From Flavobacteriales bacterium UBA1112 (lineage in GTDB: Bacteria; Bacteroidota; Bacteroidia; Flavobacteriales_D; Sanyastnellaceae), in contig DCBH01000135.1 of assembly GCA_002313415.1 (NCBI GenBank), positions 1-42,493 on the forward strand: 42,493 bases of DNA. The letters run 5' to 3'. Of this stretch, positions 17,809 through 25,912 are shown piece by piece. The position numbers were made by a program, and so were the translations under genes. Each line of letters opens with the position of its first letter. Positions within the stretch are counted from its first letter, which is position 1. The notes beneath the pieces were generated by a model. It saw only the letters and a program-made list of their open reading frames with translations, made no database searches and had not been told where the DNA came from.

Positions 17809-18819
17809 CCCTTCGCCATACGTACTGCGAACGTTGATGGTTTGGCCGTGGGTTTCAATGATGTGCTTGCAAATTGCCAAGCCCAAACCAGATCCACCTG
17901 CGTGACGCGATCGCGATTTATCGACCCGATAAAATCGTTCGAAAACCCTTGGCAAATCCTCCTCTCGAATGCCGATTCCTGAATCTGCCACCTCGACCAA
18001 CACGGTGTCGTCAGCATCGTAGTAACGGACTTCAGTGCGTCCGCCTTCTTTGCCATAGTTGATGCTGTTGACAATGAGATTGGTCAAAACTTGAACCAAC
18101 TTTGCGGCGTCTCCTTTGACCATGACCTTGGACGCATCCATGCCCCTGATGACGCTCAAATCAATGTTGTTACGCTTTGCCTTGGGCTCGAGACTTTCGA
18201 TGGTCTCACGAATGATGTCCAACAAGTCAAACGACACCAATTCAATGTCGAGGTTGCCGGCTTCCATTTTGGTAATCACGTCTAGATCTTCGAGCAGGCC
18301 CGACATGCGTTCGACGTTTTTGGCCGCTTTCAATAAGAATTTGCGGTTGATTTCAGGGTCGTCCATGCCACCCTCGAGTAAAGTGAGGATAAAACCTTGA
18401 ATATTGAAAATGGGTGTTTTCAATTCATGAGCGAGGTTGCCAATGAATTCCTTTCGGAAGGTGTCGGTTTCTCTCAGGTTGGTGATTTCATCTATCTGAG
18501 ATTCAGCCCACGACATGACATCCCTGTTCACTTGCTCCACGATGTCGTTGTTCATGTCTAGGTTGAGATTGCTGCTCGACCCTTTGAAACGACGAATTGT
18601 TTTGTAAATGACACGGACGCGGTCTTGAATGTAAAATCCCAGCTGGCGAAACACGAGCAGGTAACAAAACGCACCTACAATCGTTCCTGACAAGGGCGGA
18701 AGCCACCAGTTTTGACCAATGTTGTCTGGCCAAAGCGCAACACCCACGGCAACCATGGTCAGCAGGCCTACAGCGATGCCTGCTTGAATGGAAATAGAGC
18801 GGGGACTTTGACCCGCCAT
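17776..18819 (-). CDS. Sensor histidine kinase, PhoR-like
   Basis: A 347-aa inner-membrane kinase that phosphorylates the response regulator encoded just upstream. Two helices (about 12-30 and 41-58) are separated by a loop of only some ten residues, so there is no periplasmic sensor domain. A cytoplasmic linker helix follows, then the HisKA dimerisation domain with phosphoacceptor H131 in NLAHELKTP, and an intact HATPase with N-box NLIVNSINYG, G1 DSGIGI, F-box RVFERFYR and G2 GGSGLGLAICKHI. The ATG shares one base with the response regulator stop (TGATG), giving a coupled pair. Target genes and stimulus are unknown; with no sensor loop the signal is likely sensed in the membrane, from the cytoplasm or via partner proteins. 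Confidence 0.93.
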   Translation of the reverse strand: MAGQSPRSISIQAGIAVGLLTMVAVGVALWPDNIGQNWWLPPLSGTIVGAFCYLLVFRQLGFYIQDRVRVIYKTIRRFKGSSSNLNLDMNNDIVEQVNRDVMSWAESQIDEITNLRETDTFRKEFIGNLAHELKTPIFNIQGFILTLLEGGMDDPEINRKFLLKAAKNVERMSGLLEDLDVITKMEAGNLDIELVSFDLLDIIRETIESLEPKAKRNNIDLSVIRGMDASKVMVKGDAAKLVQVLTNLIVNSINYGKEGGRTEVRYYDADDTVLVEVADSGIGIREEDLPRVFERFYRVDKSRSRHAGGSGLGLAICKHIIETHGQTINVRSTYGEGSTFSFTLEKA

Positions 18820-19541
18820 CAGCCTACAAATTTGTAACCGACGCCTTTGACGGTTTTGAAATAATGCTCGCCCAACTTTTCACGCAATTTGCGAATGTGA
18901 ACGTCGATGGTCCGGTCTCCCACGACCACATCTGCGCCCCAAACATTTGACAGGATTTTTTCTCGACTAAACACCTTTCCAGGTTGAGAGGCCAGCAGGC
19001 TGAGCAACTCAAATTCTTTCTTGGGAAGTGACATCTCTTGACCTTCATGAATGACCACGTAGCGCTCTGGGTCTATCATGAGGCCTGTGCCGTCATAGTC
19101 ACCACCCACATAGCTCGCAGATTTTTGTCGGCGCAACAAGGCTTGCACCCTGGACACCAAAACCTTGGGCTTAACAGGCTTGAGAATATAGTCGTCTGCA
19201 CCGGCTTCAAAGCCCGCAATTTGGCTGTAATCCTCTCCACGCGCCGTCAAAAATGCCACGATTGTTTGTCTCAGAGACTTGTCCTGACGAATCTCTGTGC
19301 ATGCCTCGACGCCGTCCATTTCTGGCATCATGACGTCCAACAAAATCAAATCTGGCAGCAGTTTTTTAGCCAGGGATACACCTTCTTTGCCATTCTCCGC
19401 CGTGTGGACGTCGTAGCCTTCCTTGACGAGATTGTATTCAATGAACTCGAGAATATCAGGCTCGTCATCAATAAGTAGAATCCGCTGAACACCCATGGCT
19501 CGAAGTTCATCACGGGTATGTTCATCGGAGGTGAAGGACAT
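18819..19541 (-). CDS. OmpR/PhoB-family response regulator
   Basis: A 240-aa DNA-binding regulator. The receiver domain (about 18-135) has the acidic pair in LLIDDEPD, the phosphorylation site D69 in LILLDVMMPEMDG, Thr in AFLTARG and Lys in YILKPVKP. The winged helix (about 150-238) contains LPKKEFELLSLLASQPGKVF, the recognition region DRTIDVHIRKLREKLG and the final VKGVGYKFVG. It precedes the kinase gene with a one-base overlap, the usual operon order. ATG 19541 adds 15 residues ahead of the canonical start; an alternative ATG lies at 19496. Upstream is a CATCTTCG sequence (19560-19567), one base off the promoter box seen elsewhere in the window. Confidence 0.94.
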   Translation of the reverse strand: MSFTSDEHTRDELRAMGVQRILLIDDEPDILEFIEYNLVKEGYDVHTAENGKEGVSLAKKLLPDLILLDVMMPEMDGVEACTEIRQDKSLRQTIVAFLTARGEDYSQIAGFEAGADDYILKPVKPKVLVSRVQALLRRQKSASYVGGDYDGTGLMIDPERYVVIHEGQEMSLPKKEFELLSLLASQPGKVFSREKILSNVWGADVVVGDRTIDVHIRKLREKLGEHYFKTVKGVGYKFVG

Positions 19542-19602
19542 GTAAAGAAGGTCTTAATACGAAGATGGAACAAAAAGCGTCATGTTGAAGCACAGCTTTG
19601 AT

Positions 19603-20931
19603 TCAATTGTTCACCGACTCCAAGTAAACTGTCCACGCTTGGCGAAGTGCGCCATTGCTTTCGTCATGCCAAAGCGAACGACCATCAGTAGCATCACGGC
19701 GGTCATGCTCTTGGGTTGTAGACCACGCAAAGAAGCGCGAACCTGCAACCCCCCAGAGCCAGACGAATCCGGCGGTTAACCAGCCTGAACCAAGAGGTGC
19801 AAAGAGTCCGGCCAACAGGGAAAATACCAACCAGGAAAGTGGGAAGATGACGACCCCAAATCCAAGGCGCATCGTAGGAACAAATTCCGCGTTCTTGGTG
19901 GTCTTTTTGACGCAATACTTGACAAGCATCTGCGCCGGGTATGAAGGCAGATTTGCCAACATCGATATGGGTTGTAGCCAAGCAGCCCAAGATTTGGGGC
20001 TTCGAATTTCAGTTGGATTCTTTCCCCACGCCTCGGGGCGTCCAGGAGATCCAGATTGGACCCATGCCTTATGCCATACGTCATGTGCGCGTTTTACTCC
20101 TTCAGTCCAAGCCTCATCGTTGTTCCATCGAGACTCCCATCTGGCGAGCCTAGATGTGTGCTCTTTCCAAGCACTTTCTGACATTTCCGTGGTTCGATGC
20201 GCCCTCAAGGCAGGATGCAAGTATGCTTGCGCGGCTTCGGGCTGCAAGTCGACCATGATGCGCCTGAAGGCTTCCCGAACACGGGCATTGAGGGCGGGTT
20301 TGTCGATGGAGCCGTCTTCAAGGAGCAGGTCTGCAAATGGAATGGCTTCACCCGCGCGGACGCGGAACCTCCGACGCCAGTCCACGTAATGCTCGTAATC
20401 CATGCCAAGTGGCACCAATTGGATGGATCTCAATTCAGGGTGCCTTCTTGAAGCTCGAGCCAACATTTCTGCCAGCCCACCCTTGATTGCGCGCAGAGAG
20501 GGGAATGGATTGTGATTCCCTTCGGGAAAAATTCCCATGGCAGCGCCAGCGTGCATGCGGTCGACACAGGCATCGAAAATGATGTCGTTGCGCTCACGAA
20601 TGAGATCTACCCGGTCTCGTTGACGGTACACAGGAATTTGGTTGAACCCCCACAGGAGGTGTCTTGCAACCGGATTCCAGAATACATCGGCACGTGTCAA
20701 CCAATGGATTTGCTGGGGGACAAACGCACAAAAAGGCATAGGATCCATCATGCCATTTTGGTGATTACCTATGAAAATGGTGGGTGTCCCAGCTTGTGGC
20801 AAATGACGAAACCCATCTAGTCCGGTGATGTTGTAATACCTCGTGATGCCTCCCCACACCAGAATGCGAGCCAGGCGGTAATACAAATGTGAAACCTGAA
20901 TGGGAGGATAGAAGGTTGGACGCTTTTTCAT
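19603..20931 (-). CDS. PlsC-like 1-acyl-glycerol-phosphate acyltransferase family protein
   Basis: A 442-aa membrane-associated acyltransferase probably acting in phospholipid or other acyl-lipid synthesis. The catalytic motif is GNHQNGMMDP (56-65): H57 and D63 are spaced HX5D rather than the standard HX4D, a variant I associate with Bacteroidota members. The substrate-binding FPEGNHN motif (about residue 139) is the second PlsC block. The C-terminal half contains two hydrophobic segments (LGFGVVIFPLSWLVFSLLAGL and GWLTAGFVWLWGVAGSRFFAW), so the protein is anchored to the inner membrane. It begins 3 bp after pheT stops and is likely co-transcribed with it. It is longer than the roughly 250-aa PlsC, and its acyl donor and acceptor are unknown. 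Confidence 0.85.
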   Translation of the reverse strand: MKKRPTFYPPIQVSHLYYRLARILVWGGITRYYNITGLDGFRHLPQAGTPTIFIGNHQNGMMDPMPFCAFVPQQIHWLTRADVFWNPVARHLLWGFNQIPVYRQRDRVDLIRERNDIIFDACVDRMHAGAAMGIFPEGNHNPFPSLRAIKGGLAEMLARASRRHPELRSIQLVPLGMDYEHYVDWRRRFRVRAGEAIPFADLLLEDGSIDKPALNARVREAFRRIMVDLQPEAAQAYLHPALRAHRTTEMSESAWKEHTSRLARWESRWNNDEAWTEGVKRAHDVWHKAWVQSGSPGRPEAWGKNPTEIRSPKSWAAWLQPISMLANLPSYPAQMLVKYCVKKTTKNAEFVPTMRLGFGVVIFPLSWLVFSLLAGLFAPLGSGWLTAGFVWLWGVAGSRFFAWSTTQEHDRRDATDGRSLWHDESNGALRQAWTVYLESVNN

Positions 20932-20934
20932 GAC

Positions 20935-23415
20935 TCAGCGAAGGCGACCGCCAACAGATTGAATGGCTTCCAAAATCCGTGTCATGGCTGATTCGATTTG
21001 CTTGTCGTGGAGTGTCGCATTTGGAGCTTGAAGAGTGAATGCCATCGCATAGCTCTTCTCGTGATCCTCTAGACCCTTGCCTTGATAAACGTCAAAGAGT
21101 GAGATGTCTTTGAGCAACTTCTTTTCCGCGTTCATTGCCGCTTGTCGCAGAGTCTCATAAGTCATACTGCGATCGACGACCAAGGCCAAATCTCGGCGGA
21201 CCGAGGGATACTTGGGTAAGTCTTGGGCCTTGACGTTTCGTTTTTTCATGGCCTTCCATAGCTGCGAAACATCAAAATCTGCCCAGAATACAGGCTGATT
21301 TACTCCGCAAGCATCGGCGACAGAAGGTTGCACCAATCCCCAGCGACCGATTTCATTGCCATTGCGGTGGCGCATCAATATTCCTTCAGCGAGCAATCCC
21401 TCTTGTGTTGGCTCCACATCGGAAACCACAATCAACCCAACGCGTTCGAGAAGCATTTCGACAGCGTGTTTTAAGGTGAATAAATCGGCATGTCCCTCCT
21501 TTCCTTTGGGCTTGTTCCAAGACTCTGGGAATGAACGTCCTGTCACCCACAGGCTTAAATGCTCCTTTTCGATGTAGTTGGAATTGCCGTCCTCATCAAA
21601 TCTTCGCGTGTACGTTCGACCGAATTCAAACATGCGTAAGTCGAGCTGTTTGTGATTGATGTTCCTAGCAATGGCCTCTAGTCCTTGAAAAATCAAACTT
21701 TGGCGCATGGTTGCGAGGTCGCTGCTCAATGGGTTGAGCATGTTGACGCTTGCTGATGGGACCAAGTCGCGGTCCTCAACAATTTCGGCATAAGAGGCTT
21801 TGGTCAGTGAATTGGACATGATTTCAGTGAACCCGAGATTGACCAACAACTCACGCCATCCGAACAACACATCCTCACGATTTGGCTTGACGGGGATTTC
21901 CAGTGTTCCAGTCATGCGTGTAGGAAGGGGGACGTGATCGAATCCATGGATGCGCAACACTTCCTCAGCGATGTCTGCGGGACGTGTGACATCGCTGCGA
22001 TAGGCAGGAACCTGAAGTGTCCAGCAGTCGTTCTCTTGATTCACCACTTCGATGTCCAGAGAACTCAGAATAGAGTTGAGTCGTTTTTGGTCGATGGTGA
22101 TGCCGAGGAACCCGAAAAGCCATGAAAGCTCGATTTTGACAATGGTGTCCTTTACACGCGGTTCCCCCTTGAATTCGACAGCACCTTCTAGCTGCGCCCC
22201 AGACCAATCTTGCAGCAATCGGACGCATCGTTCCGCTGCCAAACGCACGGATGCCGGGTCAACACCGCGCTCAAATCGGAAGCTCGCATCGGTACTTAGG
22301 GTGTGCCGCTTCGCAGTTTTCCTCACTGTCACCGGATGAAACCAAGCGGCTTCTAGGAGAATCGAATTCGTCGTCTCATTGACTCCGCTGTGTGCTCCCC
22401 CATAAACCCCAGCAAGACACATGGCTCCTTTTGAGTCGGCAATCACCAAATCTGTCGAATCCAATTTTCTCGTTTGGTCATCAAGGGTAACCAGATGCTC
22501 ATCGGCTATGGCCTTGCGAACATGTACTTGTGCTCCTTGAATTTTGTCAAGGTCAAAGGCGTGCAGAGGATTGCCAAGTTCATGCAGCACCATGTTGGTG
22601 GCATCCACGACGTTGTTGATGGGCTGCACCCCAATGGCACGAAGTTGTTTTTGTGCCCACGCTGGACTTGGTGCGACGGTCACATGAGTCAATTCAACGG
22701 CGAGGTAGTGGGGGCAATCTTCTTTGGCCTCGACATTGAGCTGAATGCTGCATCCGCGGGACAAGGCCTCTTTCAAGGGAGTCGTCTCTGGAAGAGACAA
22801 AGGATTGACATCCATGGGTCCAACACCGCTGACGGTGCCATGCATCAAGCCTGACCTCAAATCTCGAGCCACCCCCCAGTGTCCCATGGCATCATTTCGG
22901 TTGGGTGTTAAGCCAATTTCGATAACGTCATCTCCACCCATGCCAATGAATTCTGCCAAGGGCTGTCCCACTTGCGCATGGTCATCCAAGATGAGGATCC
23001 CTTCATGACTCGAACCAAGACCCAATTCGTCTTCAGCGCAAATCATACCGAGCGAAATCTCACCACGGATTTTCCCCTTTTTAATTTTAAATGCTTCTCC
23101 ATCGGTCGGGTGCAGCGTGCATCCCACTGTGGCCACCGGGACCTTTTGTCCTTCAGCTACATTACTCGCGCCACAAACAATATCGACCTCTTCGTTTCCA
23201 AGATCTACTTTGCACAGCTGCAGTCGGTCTGCATTTGGATGGGGCTTGACCGAGGTGATTTGGCCAACGAGAACCCCTTCGAGCCCCCCGGGAACATCTT
23301 CGACATGCTCCACACCTTCGACCTCCAAACCAGTCGCTGTCAAAACCTCCGCGGCCCGTTCAACGGAAACGTCAAACGGAAACAGCTGTTGAATCCAACG
23401 GGCAGAAATCTTCAT
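20935..23415 (-). CDS. pheT: Phenylalanyl-tRNA synthetase beta subunit
   Basis: The large subunit of the (alpha-beta)2 enzyme that charges tRNA-Phe; it provides tRNA binding and editing. The length of 826 aa is typical. The N-terminal EMAP-like tRNA-binding domain (about 40-150) has VLVGQITSVKPHPNADRLQLC, followed by B3/B4 editing (about 210-390, with NNVVDATNMVLHELGNPLHAFD) and the B5 domain. The catalytic-like core near 480-700 contains MSNSLTKASY, and the FDX-ACB domain (about 733-826) has KYPSVRRDLALVVD and ends SVGGRLR. pheS is not adjacent: it lies 1.5 kb away on the other strand. A TAGATTTG box (23450-23457) sits 34 bases upstream. The acyltransferase gene follows 3 bp downstream. Confidence 0.97.
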   Translation of the reverse strand: MKISARWIQQLFPFDVSVERAAEVLTATGLEVEGVEHVEDVPGGLEGVLVGQITSVKPHPNADRLQLCKVDLGNEEVDIVCGASNVAEGQKVPVATVGCTLHPTDGEAFKIKKGKIRGEISLGMICAEDELGLGSSHEGILILDDHAQVGQPLAEFIGMGGDDVIEIGLTPNRNDAMGHWGVARDLRSGLMHGTVSGVGPMDVNPLSLPETTPLKEALSRGCSIQLNVEAKEDCPHYLAVELTHVTVAPSPAWAQKQLRAIGVQPINNVVDATNMVLHELGNPLHAFDLDKIQGAQVHVRKAIADEHLVTLDDQTRKLDSTDLVIADSKGAMCLAGVYGGAHSGVNETTNSILLEAAWFHPVTVRKTAKRHTLSTDASFRFERGVDPASVRLAAERCVRLLQDWSGAQLEGAVEFKGEPRVKDTIVKIELSWLFGFLGITIDQKRLNSILSSLDIEVVNQENDCWTLQVPAYRSDVTRPADIAEEVLRIHGFDHVPLPTRMTGTLEIPVKPNREDVLFGWRELLVNLGFTEIMSNSLTKASYAEIVEDRDLVPSASVNMLNPLSSDLATMRQSLIFQGLEAIARNINHKQLDLRMFEFGRTYTRRFDEDGNSNYIEKEHLSLWVTGRSFPESWNKPKGKEGHADLFTLKHAVEMLLERVGLIVVSDVEPTQEGLLAEGILMRHRNGNEIGRWGLVQPSVADACGVNQPVFWADFDVSQLWKAMKKRNVKAQDLPKYPSVRRDLALVVDRSMTYETLRQAAMNAEKKLLKDISLFDVYQGKGLEDHEKSYAMAFTLQAPNATLHDKQIESAMTRILEAIQSVGGRLR

Positions 23416-23449
23416 GGGACATGTGGGTTAATGGCCATTTGCACTCTTG

Positions 23450-23457
23450 CAAATCTA
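23450..23457 (-). promoter_or_regulatory. TANNTTTG box upstream of pheT
   Basis: TAGATTTG on the minus strand is an exact match to the Bacteroidota -7 consensus, with a 34-base gap to the pheT ATG. No TTG lies 17-23 bases further up, so only half of the promoter is supported. Confidence 0.35.
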
Positions 23458-23495
23458 CTTTAGTTCTGAGTGTTTTTCGGTGGACGAAAATCGCC

Positions 23496-23503
23496 TACAT
23501 TTA
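23496..23503 (+). promoter_or_regulatory. Possible -7 box for tRNA-Pro
   Basis: TACATTTA matches TANNTTTG except at the last base and ends 11 bases before the mature tRNA 5' end. A T-rich stretch lies near the -33 region but no clear TTG. Judged mainly on position. Confidence 0.3.
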
Positions 23504-23514
23504 CAACCCTCCAT

Positions 23515-23587
23515 CGGGATGTAGCTCAGTTGGTAGAGTACGCGTCTGGGGGACGTGTGGTCGCTGGTTCAAGTCCAGTCATCCCGA
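23515..23587 (+). tRNA. tRNA-Pro (anticodon GGG)
   Basis: A complete 73-nt cloverleaf folds by hand. The 7-bp acceptor stem CGGGATG/CATCCCG, D arm GCTC/GAGT, anticodon stem CGCGT/ACGTG with loop CTGGGGG, and T arm GCTGG/CCAGT around TTCAAGT are all present, with discriminator A. The anticodon GGG reads the proline codon CCC. The CCA end is not encoded (CAA follows the discriminator). A strong terminator follows directly, and there is no sign of an integrated element at its 3' end. Confidence 0.97.
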
Positions 23588-23591
23588 CAAG

Positions 23592-23619
23592 AAAGCCACG
23601 AGTGATCGTGGCTTTTTTT
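23592..23619 (+). terminator. Rho-independent terminator after tRNA-Pro
   Basis: A perfect 10-bp stem AAAGCCACGA/TCGTGGCTTT with a GTGA loop, followed by further Ts (seven consecutive Ts from 23613 to 23619). It starts four bases after the tRNA. Confidence 0.9.
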
Positions 23620-23661
23620 GTGTTTGTGCAATTCGTGAAGGATTGATTTCTCCTCAGGCAA

Positions 23662-24042
23662 TTACTCCATCGTGATGGTGACTTCGTTGGTCACCATCTC
23701 CTCGATCCTGATGAGCCCTTTGCCTTCGAGCGCGCCTTTGGTGCATTCCACATCAAGCACCGCGAAGCCTGCCTGGCCAGCGACGTAATAACTCGAAAAG
23801 TTGAACGAGGTGAACCCTTCATTGGTTGTCACTTGTGTGGTGTCGAAGCGAGGTTCACCAACAAAATCGTCATCCAGGGAGCCCAGGGCATACAGGCGAA
23901 CGTTGGCGTCAGAAACGGGCACCTCCTCTCCAGCCTCCATGCGCACAACGTAAACGTTGGCGACAGTTTCATCCATTTCGTAGCATCCTGCCAAAAACAA
24001 CATTACACTTGCAATCAAGGAGAAAGAGAAAAAGCGATTCAT
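23662..24042 (-). CDS. Small lipoprotein with beta-sandwich-like domain
   Basis: A 126-aa protein with a clear lipoprotein signal: MNRFFSFSLIASVMLFLAGC, lipobox LAGC with the modified Cys at residue 20. The mature N-terminus CYEMDE is acidic right after the cysteine, resembling the surface-export signal described for some Bacteroidota lipoproteins. Residues about 30-126 contain VSDANVRLYALGS, TQVTTNEGFTSFNF and GFAVLDVE, a strand pattern like carboxypeptidase-regulatory or transthyretin-like domains. It is divergent from the cyclophilin gene (50 bp between starts). Function unknown; an outer-membrane anchored role is inferred from the signal only. Confidence 0.75.
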   Translation of the reverse strand: MNRFFSFSLIASVMLFLAGCYEMDETVANVYVVRMEAGEEVPVSDANVRLYALGSLDDDFVGEPRFDTTQVTTNEGFTSFNFSSYYVAGQAGFAVLDVECTKGALEGKGLIRIEEMVTNEVTITME

Positions 24043-24092
24043 GAGCGTGTCGTGTCTACAATGGCATCTATTTTAGCCGCCAGACACCAAAG

Positions 24093-24875
24093 ATGATGAA
24101 AAAACTGCAAATGCGTTTCCAGAGTTGTTCCACCTTCGCCAGCTTTTTTTTGGCGGTGATTTCTTTGCTTTTGATGTCTGCATCTGGTTGTGAGCGGGAG
24201 ATGACCACAATGAGCGTAACGAATCAAGAGCCAGTTCGTGTCGAGATTGAAACCAAGTTTGGCTCTATGATTGTTCAGCTCAGCGATTCAACGCCGCAAC
24301 ACCGCGACAATTTTCTCAAGCTGGTAGAAGAGCAGTTTTACGACAGTTTGATTTTTCACAGGGTCATCCGAGAATTCATGGTGCAGGGTGGTGATCCGCA
24401 GAGCAAAGGAGCTCCCGCATCTGCGCGTTTGGGAAGTGGTGGACCAGGATATACGGTGGAAGCGGAAATCCGGCCTGATCTTTTGCATTTCAAAGGGGCG
24501 TTATCTGCAGCTCGTCAAGGCGACAATGTCAATCCGACACGACGCAGTTCGGGAAGTCAATTTTACTTGGTTCAAGGCCGTCCTTTTAGCGACAGCGAAA
24601 TGTCTGGAATAGAGGGGCGGATTGCGAATTCAACGGTGGAATACGACAATGACCTTGACAATGTCGAAAACGGACAATTTGTGTACTCTGAGGAAGCGCG
24701 ATCAATGTACAAGACGGTTGGAGGAACTCCTTTCCTCGATATGCAATACACTGTATTTGGATACGTCATAGAAGGTTTAGACCTCATTGACAGCATCGCA
24801 GCCGTACCGACTGACCGGCGCCGTGGAGATCGTCCATTGGATGACGTTGTGATGAAGGTGAAGCGGCTGAACTGA
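24093..24875 (+). CDS. Cyclophilin-type peptidyl-prolyl isomerase, lipoprotein
   Basis: A 260-aa PPIase predicted to be a lipoprotein (hydrophobic stretch FFLAVISLLLMSASGC, modified Cys near residue 33). It speeds cis-trans isomerisation of X-Pro bonds of envelope proteins. The cyclophilin core shows the active-site Arg in IFHRVIREFMVQGGDP and the GSQFYLVQG block. About 45 residues are inserted between that block and the final YTVFGYVIEGLDLIDSIA, a layout I recognise from Bacteroidota cyclophilins. Several ATGs are possible: 24093 and 24096 both keep the signal. pheS follows on the same strand within about 15 bp, so the two are probably co-transcribed. Confidence 0.9.
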   Translation: MMKKLQMRFQSCSTFASFFLAVISLLLMSASGCEREMTTMSVTNQEPVRVEIETKFGSMIVQLSDSTPQHRDNFLKLVEEQFYDSLIFHRVIREFMVQGGDPQSKGAPASARLGSGGPGYTVEAEIRPDLLHFKGALSAARQGDNVNPTRRSSGSQFYLVQGRPFSDSEMSGIEGRIANSTVEYDNDLDNVENGQFVYSEEARSMYKTVGGTPFLDMQYTVFGYVIEGLDLIDSIAAVPTDRRRGDRPLDDVVMKVKRLN

Positions 24876-24889
24876 GCAACTTGGCTGCC

Positions 24890-25906
24890 ATGAAAAAGCG
24901 CATAGAAAGGATGCTGGCCGAGGTGGCCGAGACGGAGCTAAACAGCCCAGAGGAAGTAGAAATCTTTCGAGTTGCTTACTTGGGTCGTAAGGGCAAGGTG
25001 AAGGATTTGATGATGGCCTTTAAAGAGATCCCGGGCGATCAAAAGCGGGAAATTGGCCCCATGCTCAACACTCTGAAGCAGGCCATTGAGCATCGCGTTT
25101 CCGAAGCCAAGACGACAGCAGTGGTTCGACCCAAGGCCTCTGGTGTGGATGCCACACGTCCTTCGGGCGGAGTGCCACTTGGAACGCATCATCCAATTCA
25201 GGTCGTGCGTCGCGAAATCGTGGACATTTTTCAAAACATGGGTTTTGCGGCAGTGGAGGGGCCAGAGATTGAAGACGATTGGCACGTTTTCAGCGGACTC
25301 AACTTCCCACCGGAGCACCCTGCACGTGACATGCAAGACACCTTTTTTGTAGAGCGTGATCCGGACATTTTGCTGAGAACCCATACGAGTTCAGTTCAAG
25401 TCCGTGAGATGGAACGTCGCGAGCCTCCCATGCGTTTAATCATGCCGGGTCGGGTGTTTCGAAATGAGGCCATTTCTGCTCGGGCGCATTGCATGTTTCA
25501 CCAAGTCGAAGGACTTTACATTGACAAGGAGGTCTCCTTTGCTGACTTGAAGCAGACTCTGCTTCACTTCGCCAGATGCTTTTTTGGTCCTGACACGGAC
25601 ATTCGATTACGCCCTTCTTATTTCCCATTTACGGAGCCCAGTGCCGAGGTAGATGTCTACTGGGGTTTGAAGACAGAGGTCGACAAACGAATCACCAAAG
25701 GAACAGGATGGCTCGAGATTTTGGGCTGTGGCATGGTTGATCCCAATGTCTTGAAAGCGAGTGGCATCGATCCTGAGGTTTACAGTGGCTTCGCATTTGG
25801 CATGGGGATTGAGCGCATTGCCATGTTGAGATACCAAATCGGTGACCTTCGTCATTTCTTTGAAAACGACAGACGTTTTTTGGACCAATTTGTGGGGGAG
25901 CGCTGA
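24890..25906 (+). CDS. pheS: Phenylalanyl-tRNA synthetase alpha subunit
   Basis: The catalytic subunit of the class II synthetase that activates phenylalanine and, with PheT, charges tRNA-Phe. From ATG 24890 it is 338 aa; an in-frame TTG at 24881 would add three residues and is less likely. The N-terminal coiled coil (about 1-85) is followed by the catalytic domain. The latter has the conserved GFAAVEGPEIEDDWHVF, motif 2 GRVFRNEAISARAHCMFHQVEGL (in part), the Phe-pocket region PSYFPFTEPSAEVDV and motif 3 GFAFGMGIERIAMLRY. It ends 6 bp from the convergent TPR gene. Confidence 0.97.
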   Translation: MKKRIERMLAEVAETELNSPEEVEIFRVAYLGRKGKVKDLMMAFKEIPGDQKREIGPMLNTLKQAIEHRVSEAKTTAVVRPKASGVDATRPSGGVPLGTHHPIQVVRREIVDIFQNMGFAAVEGPEIEDDWHVFSGLNFPPEHPARDMQDTFFVERDPDILLRTHTSSVQVREMERREPPMRLIMPGRVFRNEAISARAHCMFHQVEGLYIDKEVSFADLKQTLLHFARCFFGPDTDIRLRPSYFPFTEPSAEVDVYWGLKTEVDKRITKGTGWLEILGCGMVDPNVLKASGIDPEVYSGFAFGMGIERIAMLRYQIGDLRHFFENDRRFLDQFVGER

Positions 25907-25912
25907 GACTGC

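Noticed and set aside
19655..20389. Plus-strand open frame of 244 codons
   Set aside because: Antisense to the acyltransferase gene, with low-complexity Ser/Arg-rich sequence and no domain.
23515..23661. tRNA-Pro as an integration site (attachment site)
   Set aside because: No integrase gene, no repeat of the tRNA 3' end and no foreign-looking genes nearby. A strong terminator follows immediately.
23421..23675. Plus-strand 84-codon ORF covering the tRNA
   Set aside because: It spans the tRNA-Pro and its terminator, so it cannot be a real protein gene.
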